64,000 nucleotides of DNA from Azolla caroliniana (GCA_043228905.1 JBHGNT010000021.1:3844001-3908000); one strand, 5' to 3'. Shown: positions 46,690 through 59,146, numbered from the stretch's first letter. Numbers and translations: made by a program. Notes: a model not told the origin generated them from the letters alone.

Positions 46690-46924
46690 TGCTTCATACC
46701 GACGTTATGATGCGGCAGATCAACGTCTCTCAAATGTCTTGCTTGAGATATGGGGGAACTTGCTAGCAATAGTCTGTGGCCAGTATGACAATATGCATGG
46801 TTCCCTAGAGACTTTGAACAAAAGAAGGAAGAAGCTTCTTCACTTATGGAAAAAGTTGCCCCTGTTTACAGAGTCAACTCAAGGGCCTCAATGGCGCTAT
46901 CAACTTCCATGGACCCTTTCTTGA
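46690..46924 (+). pseudogene. LINE C-terminal coding scrap (tentative)
   Basis: The frame contains LEIWGNLLAIVCGQYDNMHG and NKRRKKLLHLWKKLP. This parallels the C-terminal end of LINE B at about 54590-54520, where a WGNL...GEYDN...KKRRK order is seen. It is too short and diverged to be certain. Confidence 0.4.
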
Positions 46925-46929
46925 ATATC

Positions 46930-49780
46930 AGTAAATCATGGCAGTGTGCATCAGCAAATTCCAACACCTACAAAGTCCTATCTTTGGTCTTAGCTTTGTT
47001 CTTGGGATTATTGTACATCATTGTACATAAAAAGTTATAAGCTTTTGGGCAGACAAGCTCAAGTTGTAGGTTTCAGGTGTTTTTTCTTAATATTATTGAA
47101 GAAAATCTTTGAAGAAAAAATAAATTTATCGAATATAAAAGTTTTCTATTGTGTCTCCACATAGGATAATAGCAAAAAATCACAACAATATTGTTATGAC
47201 ACACGTTGAAAATTTAGGTTAGAGTTTCTTTATTTTACATCAAAATCCAGGAGAAATGTAGCACAAGTATGTTGTCGTACAAATAGGATGTCCAAGGCAA
47301 CTCAAGGTGACCATTACAAATTTGTGGTGGCTAATTTTCCATGGATTAAAGAATGTTCATCTATCAATGTGTCAACCACTCCACTCCTTAAAATGTGCAA
47401 TAACACTCCATCCTCTTTCATTCTACCAGAAATATGAATCCCTAAAACTATCATCTTTCCTTTATTCTTAATGAAAAGCTTGCATCATTTGCGTAGATCA
47501 ATCTTATGCCAATTGTTTTGTAAAATGAGAGATCACAACCAGTTATTGAGGAGCGATACAGTCTTCATGAATTCTCACCCCTCAACAGTTTTTCTTTTTC
47601 TTTTTTTTCAAAAAAAAATATTCTTGATTAGTAGAATTCTGCATACATGACGAAATGATTAAGCTAAAACATTATAATGGCTCTAGCCATGATGACCTAT
47701 GAAAACCATAAATAACATAGTCTAAGATTATTTCCACCTTGTCACCCATCATTTTTGTCGATAACTTCAAGGCACAAAGTTATTACCCTTGTTTGCATAG
47801 CATGTGATCAACGCATTCCATGGTGTGATATCTATCATAGACATGGTTTCAAAAACCTCTTTTTCCTTCAACCAAAGTGCCACATGTTGTTAGCTCTTAC
47901 CATTGTTAACAAACCCCTCAACACTCTAATTAGCTCTTACCATTGTTAACATAACTCTAGACTTCTAATGTCACCCTCGTTCATATAAAACTATAACAAT
48001 GTCGTTGTGAAACATAAATCATGGCGTGTCCAGTGTGATTTGTGTGACATACAAGATATGCCTCCACTAGCCCTAAACAAATATTTATTCATGATGAATA
48101 ATGCTAAAAACATATTCGATATCATCATATTGTGAAATGCACATAAAGGGACACCACAATATATGTATAGCAATGTTTGGAATAGTTTACATGTATTTCC
48201 TAGGAATATTTTACCTTGCATTTCTTAGGTTATTTGGATTATCAAGTTTTTGTCCATTACAAACTTATACATGGTTTGTGTTTAGAATTTGCCATTGATG
48301 CATGATTGTTTGCCCACATCAAGCACAAGTTGCACAAAGTTCCACAATCAATTAATCCAACAACTTTGTGTGATTAAAACATTTGAAAATGTTCAAAATT
48401 GTGATCATGTTGCATATGCATAGATCTCAAATGTAGACGTCGGGAAATTCACCTAAAACGTATAAGCCACATGTCAAATACATACATATTCTTTTGTACA
48501 TATATGAAAAAAGGCGTTTTGACATTGAAAGGGAACTTTTTTGAGGGGAAGGGAGGAGACAATGTAGTTCTTCGGCATTGCGCTATTAATGACTATTATA
48601 TCATTGTCGCTCTTTGTAAAAGGGCACCAATTTCACACATTGTGCTTCAATACATAATACCTTGTTTTTTTTCAATAGATGTAGCTATTCTTCGTGACAA
48701 ATGTACGTCGGCTGGAGTGATAGGCACCAAATAATGGTCTTGATGGATGTAACTTTCAAATCGCTATAATGAATGCATTGTATCAACGCTCTGTCCTTTA
48801 TTTGTAATTTTTTTTTTTGTGGGTAATCAATTGTGATTCGATATTGTCTTAATTCAAGGCTAGCAGCCCTCTTGTATGTTTATTTATTCAAGGTGCATGA
48901 TTTCATTAGTCAATCATTCCACTAGGTGCATATGTTCCATAACACATGCATGTTGCAAAGATGTATAAGGAGAAGGAATATGGCAACATAAGGGTGAGAC
49001 ACTAGGAAGAACCTACAAGCCATTATAGTTCTGAATACCAATCATCCTCAAATACGAGAAAAACATAAAATAGCAACATGGAGAGTATAGATTCATTGTA
49101 TCGTGTAAAATCTTATGCAACAATGGATGATCAAATCATACAGAACAAAAAAAGGAATATTCTATTTCTTCATTTTTCTAAATGAAATATCTTGTGAATG
49201 TAATAATAAATTGTAAACATATGCCTTGTTGGAATCACTTTGCCCACATTGGAAGTCAATTTCCTTGCAACATATGCAATCCCCTACAATATCCCAATGT
49301 GTGAAATAAAATTGCACAAGTTGTTTAGTTTGTTAACATGGGGAATACATCATAAGGCCACATGACTAGTCACTAGAAGTTTTTGGTAGAAAATTGTCTT
49401 GAGGAAGATGGACTCTATCAAATCATGATATCATGAGGTTTTCATGGTCTAAATTATATAAGGAAGCAAGCAATAACATTTGGGATGATATCATGATATG
49501 TAAAAAAATCACATGATGGAAGTTATGTTGCCCAATGAATGGAATCCATATTTTTGAGATTAAACTTGTGGCACAACACGTAGAGGCTAAAGAGTGTAAT
49601 AAAGTATTATTATCCTACCAAGAAGTTTAATGTGTCATTCAACCACAACTAGAGTAACAAGCATGGTTTTAAGGACTTCAAGTCAATCCGTTGTCAAATA
49701 AACACGCATATGTGTGCTACTCGAGTAGAATTGTAGGAAACTTGAATCGAGGAAGATGTGACGTCGTTGGAGAGGTACTT
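46930..49780. other. Gene-poor intergenic DNA with a possible RT relic
   Basis: Mostly AT-rich sequence without coding character. On the minus strand near 47510-47470 a short GIRLIYANDASFSL reading resembles a LINE palm C box, but the surroundings are full of stops. A (T)n/(A)n junction at 47590-47620 resembles LINE 3' ends seen elsewhere in the window. Confidence 0.4.
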
Positions 49781-49799
49781 GGAGTTACTTGCCCCTCTT

Positions 49800-50110
49800 T
49801 GTGGGCTTGGTGACCCTTTTATAAACTCGCTTTCATGCAATTGTTTTGTAGATTGCTTTTGTGGAACGGCCTTAATGCAATCTCTTTGCAAATGGGTCTA
49901 GTGGAATGGCCTTGTGCAATTCCTTCGTGGATTGCATTTGTAGAATGGCCTTCATTCATTCCCTTCATGCATTCCAAGGGGGTCCTATGGAATCAAAGCA
50001 GGTGATCCAGGATTCAATGGATTCTTTGGATAGGCACTCATGGATTTAAAAAGCCGCACAACACCATTACACAATGAGATTAGCTAAGATTAATATTTAC
50101 AATGGTTTGA
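49800..50110. repeat. Dispersed repeat family, copy 1
   Basis: It shares an ordered set of blocks with 62370-62700: GTGGAATGGCCTT/GTAGAAT words, CATTCCAAGGGG, GGAATCAAAG, GGATTGAAT or GGATTCAAT, AGGCACTCATG, and a terminal ATTAnnnAATGAGATTA plus ATTAATATT. Orientation is the same in both copies. Confidence 0.6.
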
Positions 50111-50119
50111 GATTAATTG

Positions 50120-51340
50120 TAGGCATTTCAAAGTAAGTTGGTGGAACACCTTAATTGGGATCCCGCTGATTATGCATGGCGGTTGGTTGGAAGGTCCTTG
50201 ACAAATGAAAAAGAACGTAGGACTCTCCCTTTTTTCCAGTATTTTGTGGCCTATGGGAGACACTTCCTGTTCCAATGGCATTGCATAAGTCTTGTTGCAC
50301 AAAAGCATTGGGAGTCAAGTGCAATATCGCCTCAATATCTGGCGGCTTATTGGAAACGTTTATGGGCTCTACCATGTCTATGGAGAGCCATTTCTTTTAA
50401 GTGGTTATTACTTCATTATGCTTTACTTATAGGTTTTCATCTAAAAGGACAGGTTGATGATCGTCATTGTGTGTTATCTGTATAGGTGTACGGGATGGAT
50501 AAGGTGTAATGTGTATGGTGTGTAAAGTCTAAGGTGTGTAATATGTAATATGTATACGAATGGGTGAGAATGAGCATGTGTGAGCACATGCACAATTATG
50601 TGCATGTGACAAGAATGTAACAGTCGTCTTTTTGTAACGGTCATTATGTACTATAAAAACCCCTTATGGGGCACATAAGGAATATACATTTTTCCCCTCT
50701 CACATTTGACATGTCATTTTGTATTTTCATTTTCCTTCTCTCTCTCTCTCTCTCTCTATCATAACCCCCTTGGGAGGGGGTAAAGCCATTATAGGCTTCA
50801 CCCCCTACCCCAACAACAATGTGTGTTGCCAATTACAAGAGGAGACTTTGAAACATTTGTTCTGGAAGTCTTGTATTGCAACTCAAAATTATTGGGGAAG
50901 AATATTGAGGATGTTTTCGTGTAAATATAGAGGAGCAATTTTTACATGGGGGGTTGTTTTTTTTGGGTCTTTAGATCTGCAGGTATCCATGTACAAAGGG
51001 GAACAAGGTGCGGAAGCACTGTGTGTATCGAAGAATAGAATTGAAGCGATTTTCCCGAACATTGCGGGTGGTAAATATTTTAAAAAGTCTTTTGTTTGGA
51101 ATATTGTTTCAATTAATGCTTTATGGGTGTGGTGGAAGTGTCGGTGCAACAAGAAATATGAAGGTATCGAGTATAATGTGGTGGATATGATAAAGATGTT
51201 CTGGGACAACTTGATACACACAGTTAAGGGAGAGTATGATAATATCCGAGGAACAACATAAAAGGTGCAGAAGAAAAGAAGGAAAATTCGCCAAATATGG
51301 TGGCCCCACGATGGTTGTTTCCTCCGCCTAGTCCTTTCTT
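50120..51340 (+). pseudogene. LINE B 3' fragment, + strand copy
   Basis: It encodes VEHLNWDPADYAWRLVGRSL, a middle part with SPQYLAAYWKRLWALP, and then, after a 347-bp insertion, CQLQEETLKHLFWKSC, CKYRGAIFTWG, FVWNIVSINALWVWW and YNVVDMIKMFWDNL. This is the zf-RVT end of a LINE ORF2. It is clearly the same family as the minus-strand copy at 54417-55475. It is 5'-truncated, lacking RT and endonuclease, and interrupted by a stop near 51261. Confidence 0.87.
50472..50818 (+). mobile_element. Short LTR-like insertion (solo LTR / TRIM candidate)
   Basis: It interrupts the LINE B copy exactly within its Cys cluster. It begins TGTTATCTG and ends CCCCAACAACA, 347 bp. TTGTG and ATGTG flank it as an imperfect 5-bp target duplication. 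It contains a TATA-like ACTATAAAAACCCC at about 50650, a (CT)n at about 50738-50758 and a palindromic CCCTTGGGAGGGGG-like region. There is no coding frame. Confidence 0.6.
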
Positions 51341-51540
51341 ATTTTATTCTTAAGTTGGGATGAAATATACTTTCTTCACATGAGAAGATAACTTTTTGAA
51401 TTTTTTTGTGTTTGAAAAGGACGTTGATATGTTGGGGTTCATCGGCGATAGCAAGATGATTGATGTGGAGTGAAGGAAGTTCATTTTCTGTTTTTGTCAA
51501 GATGAGTGATGATGTTTTTTTTTTTTCCAAAAAAGAATAT
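51341..51540 (+). repeat. Unit of the GATGAGTGATGATG array family
   Basis: GTTGATATGTTGGGGTTCATCGGCGATAGC..GATTGATGTGG and AAGATGAGTGATGATG match the array at 59150-59940. It is followed by a T-run/A-run junction at 51512-51535. Confidence 0.65.
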
Positions 51541-52540
51541 CCTTCCATTAGATAAGAAAACCAAATTTGCTACAACATACAAAGTATGTGGAAAGAAAGC
51601 TAAGATACTTCCTAAACCCCTCTTGTAAAATTCAATGGGCAGCCATAGATCCTTCCCTAAAGAGGCTAAGGAGATGGATCTATATACATCCCAACTTACA
51701 ACAAAGAACAACCAACAAAGGGGGGGAAACTGCTAGATCATCTTACAATCTACTCATCGAAAAACTGGAATACAACTTCAAAGCTTCTGAAAAGAAATTT
51801 GTAATAACAATCTAGAATCCATATGTGTAGCAATACTATCATATTTGTCTTTTATCCAAATCAAAGAAATGCCCATGCTTTGTATTTGTTCAAATGAATC
51901 GAGTGCTTTGTGACCTTGTCCATGTTGTCCATCACTTCCTTGGTTGTTCCAAACCTACCACATTTGTCATACATGTCCATCGAAGCATTGCCCAATACCA
52001 TTATATCATTATCCACAAGAGCCATATCCGGTTTTCCCTTGTCGATAGCTTCTACACTTCCACAAGCCTTTGCTACGGCAAGCTAGGAGACCACATGTAA
52101 AGGAAAAAACAATCTCCAACATGTAAAAACAAGTCCATTTTATCATGATTGCATTCCAAATGGCCACATTTGTAGTTAGAAGCGTCTGAAACACATCTTC
52201 CTTTGCCCCTTGTCATCTAAAGACCATAGTCAACATATAAACAACATCTCAGAGTATCCAATTTTTTCGAACGTCTTTTTTCCACATTAGCCCTAAACCT
52301 TGGACAACAAAAATGCCTACAAAATCAGCCAGCTTCATAAATCCTGTAATGTGATCACTTTATCAACTAATTCCAATGTCTGAAGTCAAGCAATGTCTTC
52401 CGATGACAGCAACACATTTGGCCTGAGTTGTTGTGTCTTAAAACCATTAAAAATCTCCAAGCTTCAAAACATGTATTGTCGTTGACCCTCAAGAAAAAGC
52501 TTCCAAGTCCACACCATCAACACTCATAAAACAAAAAAAG
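51541..52540. other. Unassigned sequence, possible old LINE 3' region
   Basis: The start (TTCCAAAAAAG...TCCATTAGATAAG on +) resembles the 3' border of LINE A at 14905. Beyond that I see no coding frame or element end that I can name. Confidence 0.35.
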
Positions 52541-53285
52541 AAAATGTGTCTACTCTCCCATCGTGAAGTATGCTTCAACCCCCGCCAACCTCATGACTCA
52601 TCCTTATCAAACAAGAATCTGTTTTATTTTCCCCATCCAACATCTAGCCAATTACCACCAAAGTCCACCTCAACCATCTCTCGTCGTAGACCACCAAAGC
52701 CCTGTACATACAAAAAACATAATGACACTACTCTCCGGATCCCCTCATGAAATTATGCTTCTGCCCCCGACACCATCGTCACTCATCCTTGTCAGAAATA
52801 GATAATGTGCTTCGTTGTCCATATCAACAGTGTCATCTTTTACTACAAAGGTCCTTGAGATTGGAAGACGCGATGACCAACATCCAATGTGCTCTCCTTC
52901 TCCCCTCATGAAAGTATGCTTCAACCCCTACACCATCAAAAAATCGAATGAATCACTCTCCTCAGACACTCATTAAAAACTACTTCACCCTCCAACACCA
53001 TCTTTATGAAAATCTGCTTCATTTTCAACATCAACCATCTGTCCATTTTCAGATTCCATCAAGCATCCTGATATATAGACAGCAAACAATAAATATAATA
53101 AAGTATAATATTATATACACCCTCAAAAAATCGAATGAATACTCTCCTCAGACACTCATAAAAAACTGCTTCCCCCTCCAACACCATCTTTATAGAAAAT
53201 TTGCTTCATTTTCAACATCAACCATTTGTCCATTTTCAGATTCCATCAAGCATCCTGACATATAGACAACAAACATATTAGTGTA
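52541..53285 (-). repeat. Minisatellite-like array, inverted relative to 59150-59940
   Basis: Repeated CTCATGACTCATCC / CACTCATCCTTGTCAG / CTTCAACCCC words are the reverse-complement counterparts of the GGATGAGTGATGATG array. Within it, 52950-53090 (CTCTCCTCAGACACTCAT through CATCCTGATATATAGACA) is duplicated at about 53139-53275 with few changes. Confidence 0.65.
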
Positions 53286-53291
53286 AAAAAC

Positions 53292-54045
53292 TGTTGGGAG
53301 ACAGGTCCCTCCGGATGGGAAGGGAGAAGAACAGTGCCAACGAACAAACTCGGCCGAGGCCGATAGGCCTCGGCCGAAACGGTATGAGGAGTACCCGGCT
53401 ACGGAGAGCCGGATGATACAGACCCAGTGTGAACCGGATGAGGAGTACCCGGCTACGGAGAGCCGGATGGTGCAGGCCCGGTATGAACCGGATGAGGAGT
53501 ACCCGGCTACGGAGAGCCGGATGATGCAGGCCCGGTATGAACCGGATGAGGAGTACCCGACTACGGAGAGCCGGATGGTGCAGGCCCGGTATGAACCGGA
53601 GGAAGAGACATATTCGTAAATATGTTTCTGAGAGCCCATTGTGGCTATATTTGTAAATAGCTGAAAAGTCATATTAGTATAAATATGACTTAGGGCAAAC
53701 TAATAATGTTGTTGTTGATGCAAGAATAGAGAGAGTGTGTAACTGTACAGAGAGAGGGAGAGAGACGAGGTCGTTGCCTCTATCGTAACCGCCGCCTGTG
53801 GCGAAGATCGTGAGTCCGAGGTCGTTGCCTCCGAGTACTCACTGTTATGTACATTCATACATAGTGACAGTTTGCAGCCTGTGGGCTGCCGTGGTTTTTC
53901 CCCTAGTTTGGGGTTTTCCACGTAAACCTCCTGTGTACTCTTCCTCTCCTTTGTGTCGTGTTCTATTTCCCGTTTTTCTGTGTATCATTCTAAGCTCGGT
54001 TGTGGCCGAGCGTTGCGCATAAGGAACGTTGGGTTCCCGTCAAGA
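53292..54045 (+). mobile_element. Solo LTR related to the Copia LTRs at 16.6-22 kb
   Basis: It begins TGTTGGGAGAC with a CCCTCCGGATGGG block and contains TATAAATATGACTTAGGGCAAAC (two parts, 53680-53702), CGCCGCCTGTGGCGAAGA, TTTTCCACGTAAA and GGTTGTGGCCGAGCG. All of these match the reverse complement of the Copia LTR at 21392-22031. AAAAC before the start and after position 54045 is a plausible 5-bp target duplication, though the 3' border is not a clean CA. There is no internal region, so it is a solo LTR of a related, diverged family. Confidence 0.75.
53390..53605 (+). repeat. 54-bp tandem repeat inside the solo LTR
   Basis: About four units containing CGGATGAGGAGTACCCGGCT, ACGGAGAGCCGGATG and CAGGCCCGGTATGAAC. 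The shorter CCGGCTCCGTAGCCGGG repeat in the Copia LTR occupies the same place and is evidently related. The 53190-53672 frame on the minus strand is only a translation of this repeat. Confidence 0.88.
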
Positions 54046-54300
54046 AAAACTCCCTCACCAACTCATGATACTATGCTTCAAACCCCACACCATGTTCACT
54101 CCTCCTTATCCCTCAAAAGAATGTTGCTTCTTACGTCCACAACAACCACTTGCCATCTCGCTAATCGACACTAAATTTTGGCTTGCCATGTCCTTGATTT
54201 CCACCAACGGCATCACTTATCATGTCCAACGACACTGCTTCATAGTCCATTAGGTAAGTAAGAAAACCTGGTGAAAAGTATCAAACAATATAGATTACTT
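54046..54300 (-). repeat. Continuation of the inverted minisatellite-like array
   Basis: CACCAACTCATGATACTATGCTTC and CTCCTTATCCCTCAAAAGAA blocks (each given in part) continue the array interrupted by the solo LTR. Confidence 0.5.
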
Positions 54301-54416
54301 TGAATAGAAATCTATAAATATCTCCCTATCACACCATAGGAACACTTCTTTCTCCCATAGCAACATCCTTTTCCAACAAAGAAAAGAATTATTATGTTTA
54401 TCAACAAGTTATGTTG

Positions 54417-55475
54417 TTATGTGCTCTGAAATAAGAAAGGATTAGGCGGAGGAAACAACCATCGTGGTGGCACATAATTCCAACAGTTTTCATGTGTCCC
54501 ATCCAACCATAGAGGTATTGGCCTCCATGTCTGATGAATTTTTCTTCTTTTCTTATGCACCTTTTCTGTTGGTCCTTTTATATTATCGTACTCTCCCTTA
54601 ATTGTATGTACTAAGTTGCCCCATAACATCTTTATCATATCCACAACATTATACTCGATATCGTCATATTTCTTGTTGCACCTACACTCCCACCACACCC
54701 ATAAAGCATTAATCAAGACAATATTCCAAACAAAGAACTTTTTAAAATATTTACCACCCGGACTATTCGGAAGAACTACTTCAATTCTATTCTCCGACAC
54801 ACGCAATGCTTCCACACATTGCTCCCCCTCGTACATTGATACTTGGACATCCAAAGACCCCCAAAAAACAGCTCCCCATGTAAAAATCGCTCCTCTATAT
54901 TTACAAGAAAACAACCTTAGTATTCTTCCCCAATATTGTTGAGCTGCAACACAAGTCCAAAACAAATGTTTCAAAGTCTCCTCCTGTAATTGGCAACACA
55001 CACAACGACGATCATGAACCTGTCCTTTTAGATGACAACCTACAGGTAAAGCATAATGAAGTAATAACCACTTAAAAGAAATGGTTCTCCGCAAACATGA
55101 TAAAGTCCATAGACTTTTCCAGTAAGCTACCAAACATTGAGGCGATATTGCACCTGACTCCCAATACTTTTGTGCAGCAGGACTTATGGAATGGCATTGC
55201 AACAAGAAGCGTCTCCCGTAGGCCACAGAATACTGAAAAAAAGGAAGAGTTCTACTTTCTTGTTCATTTGCCGAAGACCTTCCAACCAACCGCCATGCGT
55301 AATCAATCGGATCCCAATTAAGGTGTTCCACCGGCTTACTTTGAAATGCCCACAGTTGTCGTGCGTGGTCTGCCAAAAAAGGCTTAGGATCTAGGAAAAT
55401 CTTCTTCTCTAACCTAGCAATTACCCTAATGGGTTTTTGGGAGGCTAGTTGCATAATTTCAGCTTCTTCTTCCAC
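54417..55475 (-). pseudogene. LINE B: C-terminal zf-RVT region of ORF2
   Basis: 352 open codons: ARLEKKIFLDPKPFLADHAR, VEHLNWDPIDYAWRLVGRSS, ISFKWLLLHYALPVG, CCQLQEETLKHLFWTC (zinc-binding C-C...H...C), FVWNIVLINALWVWWECRC and the end PPRWLFPPPNPFLFQST. The PPRWLFPP ending is shared with LINE A at 15147. Although open, it is only the C-terminal part of a broken ORF2. Confidence 0.88.
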
Positions 55476-55640
55476 TAAATATAAAAGACCAGCATCTCCA
55501 ACCTCATAAAATCTTATTGTACCCTAATCAATGTAAGCCCTAGCACCTATTAAAATGCCCAAAGGTGAGAAAAGATTGTACCATGTATAATTATTATGTA
55601 AGGTAATTTGCCTTTGACAATTCTGAAAAGCCTAGTGAAT

Positions 55641-57467
55641 CTAAACGGACATCAAACATCCCCCACGTAATGAAGACAAGAATTGTTTTTTGTCCTCGTT
55701 TGAGAGAAATTGAAAACGTTCCCAATCAGCCACACTTGTAGCTGGTCCCGAGTCCATTTTCCCCCACGATAAATGCGGCCTAATACCTAAAACACAACCA
55801 GAGCTATCAGTAAACAAAGGATTCCATAGCAATGGTTGTCTTAGAAATTGGGCTTCTCTTGAAGGCTGTTGAAATAATAGAGCCTCTCTAATGTCCTTCC
55901 ATGCCCTCAAAATACTTGTAAAAAATCTTCTAGATACAACATTTTGAGCCTTAATTGGAAATTCAGAATTAAACAACCATCTACAACTATCTTGCCACTG
56001 TCCTCCTAAGGTAGGCTTAATGTTACGAATATCTAACAACCATAACTTTTTCCACAACTCATCCCCAGGCATAAATCCTCTCACAACATGCTTCGCAAGA
56101 AGAGCCTTACTCTGGAGCATAGGATGTATTAAGCCTAGTCCACCTTCCCTTATTGGCCGGATTAAAACCGACCAAACAACTTTTGCAACAGCCCTTGATC
56201 CCAGTGAAGCACCCCAAATAAAATTACGAACTAAACGTTGTAATTTCAATATAATGGAACGTGAAAATAACCACGTTGACGCAATATACCACATTGATGT
56301 GAGCAAAACAGAGTTTGCCACAACTACCCTTCCAGGTAAAGACAAATTAGTTGTATCCCAATATAACAATTTATTTCTAACTCGTAATAAAAGGGGTGTT
56401 ACCATATCTTCTGCTGGCAATTCTAGCCCTACTTGACAACCCAGATACCTTACTGCTCTGCCTCGAGGCACCCAAATAAAACCTGGAGTTGGCACATCTT
56501 GTGGAGGAGAGGAAGACGCGACCCAAAATCCCATAGACTTGTCCCAATTAATCAAAGTTCTTGAAGCATCACAAAAATCTATTACTGGTTGTTGAAGATT
56601 CAACAAATTCTCCTTATCTACAGAAACATATAAAGCGGTGTCATCAACAAATTCTGAATCAACAATCATGGTTGCATATCCTTGTATAGGTAAGGCTATA
56701 CCACGAGTATGTACATTCCTACTCCTAAGGTAATCAGAAAAAGCTTCAGAGACTAAAATAAACAAAAAGGGAGCTAGTGGACACCCTTGTCTTACTGATC
56801 TCGAAATTATAAATCTACAACCAACATCACCTGCAAACAAAAGAGAACTATGAGCGGTCCTATACAAAGTTGCGACAGCCCTAATCTATTTTTGTTGTGA
56901 TGTCCCTTCCATGAAATCCCAATCTACTTTGTCATAGGCCTTCTCGAAATCTAAAAACAAAATAGCCAAATCTTGTTGTTGTTGCTCTGCAATAGCCACC
57001 ATTTCCCGAAACAAAAAAATGTTATCAAAAATACTTCTCTCTTGAACAAAACCCATTTGGGAAACATGAATTAGTTGAGGTAAAAAAGGTTGCACCCTCC
57101 TTGCTATTGTTTTAGCTAAGATCTTATACACAACATTAAGTAGTGTTATAGGTCTCCATTTTCGAATATCATCCAAAGGGCCATCCCCCTTTGGAATCAA
57201 ATATATTAGGCCTTCTGTCCATTCCTGAGGCATATAACCATGGTCAAGAATTTGTTGGTAGGCAGAAGTCAAAACATTACCAATCATATCCCAATACTCT
57301 ATATACCATGAAACCCCTATCCCATCAACACATGGACACACATCCTTACCTAAAGCCTTTGCTGCAAACAAAACTTCAGAAGGTTGCAACAGAGCAAGCA
57401 AAGAAATTTGCATTTCCAATGAAACTCGATTAGAGACCGAAGCCCAAACAACATCCCTCTTAATCAC
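55641..57467 (-). pseudogene. LINE B: reverse transcriptase
   Basis: RT motifs in order: GLIYLIPKGDGPLDDIRKWR, LLNVVYKILAKTIARR, GFVQERSIFDN, LFLDFEKAYDKVDWDF (palm A) and SVRQGCPLAPFLFILV (palm B). DSEFVDDTALYV follows (palm C, FVDD), then AVRYLGCQVGLELP and LVRNFIWGAS. A frame break near 56880 separates palm A from palm B; the motifs themselves look preserved. Confidence 0.92.
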
Positions 57468-57476
57468 ATTATTTCT

Positions 57477-58793
57477 TTAAATTGGAACTGTTATCAACAA
57501 ATGACTATAAAAAGAGGATGTTATGTCCCTCATCTCTATCACATTCGATGTAAAAGACCCATCAACTCGTCTCATACTCGTCGGTTGAGACTTATGTGAT
57601 TTAATGCGATGAGGTTCAAAAAACCCTTTACAAACTGTATCAGTCTGTCTAGTCCATCTTGCAAAGGATTTATGATACCAAAAATCTGACTTCTGCAATT
57701 GCATATCAGTAATTGTTTTCCCAAGATCAATAATTCCCGCGGCTAAATCTACAGACCTAGGCCACCTTTGTTCCAAATGTTGTAACGTTGTCAAAGCTCG
57801 TTTGTATCTTCCAATCTTGGAATCATAATCAAGGTACAAAGCTTTCGCTTTACTTTGAAAAAATTCTTGAATTTCTTTCAACACATGCACCACATTAAAC
57901 AAGATAACATTGGATTCCACATCATAATGATATCGAAACCAAATACTTTGAACAAAATGTTTACAATCGTCTCTAAGAAAAACGGAGTTAGGGATTCTAG
58001 ATCTACTAGCCCTTCTTGTCGATGATAAAAAGAATTTTAACTTAAGAGGTGAATGATCATAAAAAGAACAACCAGGTAAGATTCCTAATTGACCACCTCT
58101 AATCCACATAAAAGCATCCCCATAAAACCTATCCAAACGAGAAAGGTTGACCCCTGCCAATCTCTTGTCAGATCTTGAAAAAGATAGAGATTCTAGTATT
58201 CTATTAAAGGATTGCACTGACCAAAGATCAACCAATTGTAGTGACAGACATAGTTTTTCCCACTCCCTAAATTCTAACCCAGAGATAATGCGTAAACTAC
58301 CACCTTGCCTATCTTGCACATCCTCTAACATATTAAAATCCCCAACTAATGCCCAATGGTCAATCTGAGGTATTTGTAATAGAATTTCAGACCAAAAACG
58401 AGACCTCGCTGCTTCAGAATTTGGTGCATAAAGGTTAAGCAAACCCCACTTAATCGCTCCTATTTGAAAAACAATATATTGTGCTCTTTTATTTGCTAAT
58501 GATCCAGACATACTTACATGTGCAGCCCAAATTTGTGAAACCGCAATACATAAACCCCCCTAGGTATCATTCGGTCCAAAAGCCGACAACCAGAATTGTT
58601 GCCACCTCCCGGGGAGAAGATTCCCATATTTTAAGATGCGTTGTTCCCCTAAATGATGCTCTTGAATCATGAGCACATCTATTGGTCCTACATAAGGCTT
58701 TTTTAACTCCTATCTAAAAACCCCTCTCATTCTTCGAAACCTACTACCTCCTAATCCTTGAACATTCCATGAGATTATATTTAGAACATCCAT
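57477..58793 (-). pseudogene. LINE B: APE-type endonuclease and linker
   Basis: It starts at the ATG 58793 (MDVLNIISWNVQGLGGSR). In-frame stops occur near 58712 and 58560 and the frame is open from 58511. Landmarks are DVLMIQEHHLGEQ, NLYAPNSEAARSRFW, LVGDFNMLEDVQDRQGG, NLSRLDRFYGDAF and FYDHSPLKLKF. The linker LDYDSKIGRYKRALTTLQHL leads to RT. Confidence 0.88.
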
Positions 58794-58816
58794 TAATAAT
58801 AATAATAAACTAAGTA

Positions 58817-59146
58817 TTATGAAATTGTCCTTTTTCCGGCCAAAACTTCTCCTTGGTGTTTTCCTTCTTCAGCAACACGTAATTGTCTTCTAGTTATCAT
58901 CATATCTTTACCCGAGTATTTATGTGCACAGACTGGCATTACTTTTTCCAATGTCATACTATCATCTGGAACCAAAGTTATTGCCGAAAAGGAAAAATCA
59001 TTAATTTCTTGAGCAACCATCGTTTCCACTACGGAGAGAGACTTTTGTTTTGATGGATCCTCCTCATAGATTACTAACAATAACTCCTTTTCACAATCCA
59101 TGTCAATCCCCAAACAGTCAACTTGTTGCGCCTTGTCCTGAGGCAC
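58817..59146 (-). pseudogene. LINE B: ORF1 C-terminal remnant
   Basis: A 109-codon frame ending 23 bp before the endonuclease start, the ORF1-to-ORF2 spacing expected of L1-like LINEs. No domain is recognisable in this fragment. Assignment rests on position. Confidence 0.55.

Larger units (their letters stand above)
54417..59146 (-). mobile_element. LINE B, L1-like retrotransposon, 5'-truncated
   Basis: On the minus strand: the end of ORF1 (59146-58817), endonuclease (58793-57477), RT (57467-55641) and a zinc-binding C-terminus (55475-54417). Stops and frameshifts separate the parts, but all catalytic regions are present. ORF1 lacks its N-terminal part, so the copy is 5'-truncated near 59150, where a tandem array starts. 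Confidence 0.9.

Noticed and set aside
47400-47530. Possible LINE RT palm (LIYANDASF) on the minus strand
   Set aside because: Only a short motif with stops around it; too little to call an element, so it is mentioned only under the gap entry.
53190-53672. 160-codon repetitive Ser/Arg/Gly-rich frame (minus) and a 68-codon frame (+) at 53413-53619
   Set aside because: Translations of the 54-bp tandem repeat in the solo LTR; there is no independent coding signal.
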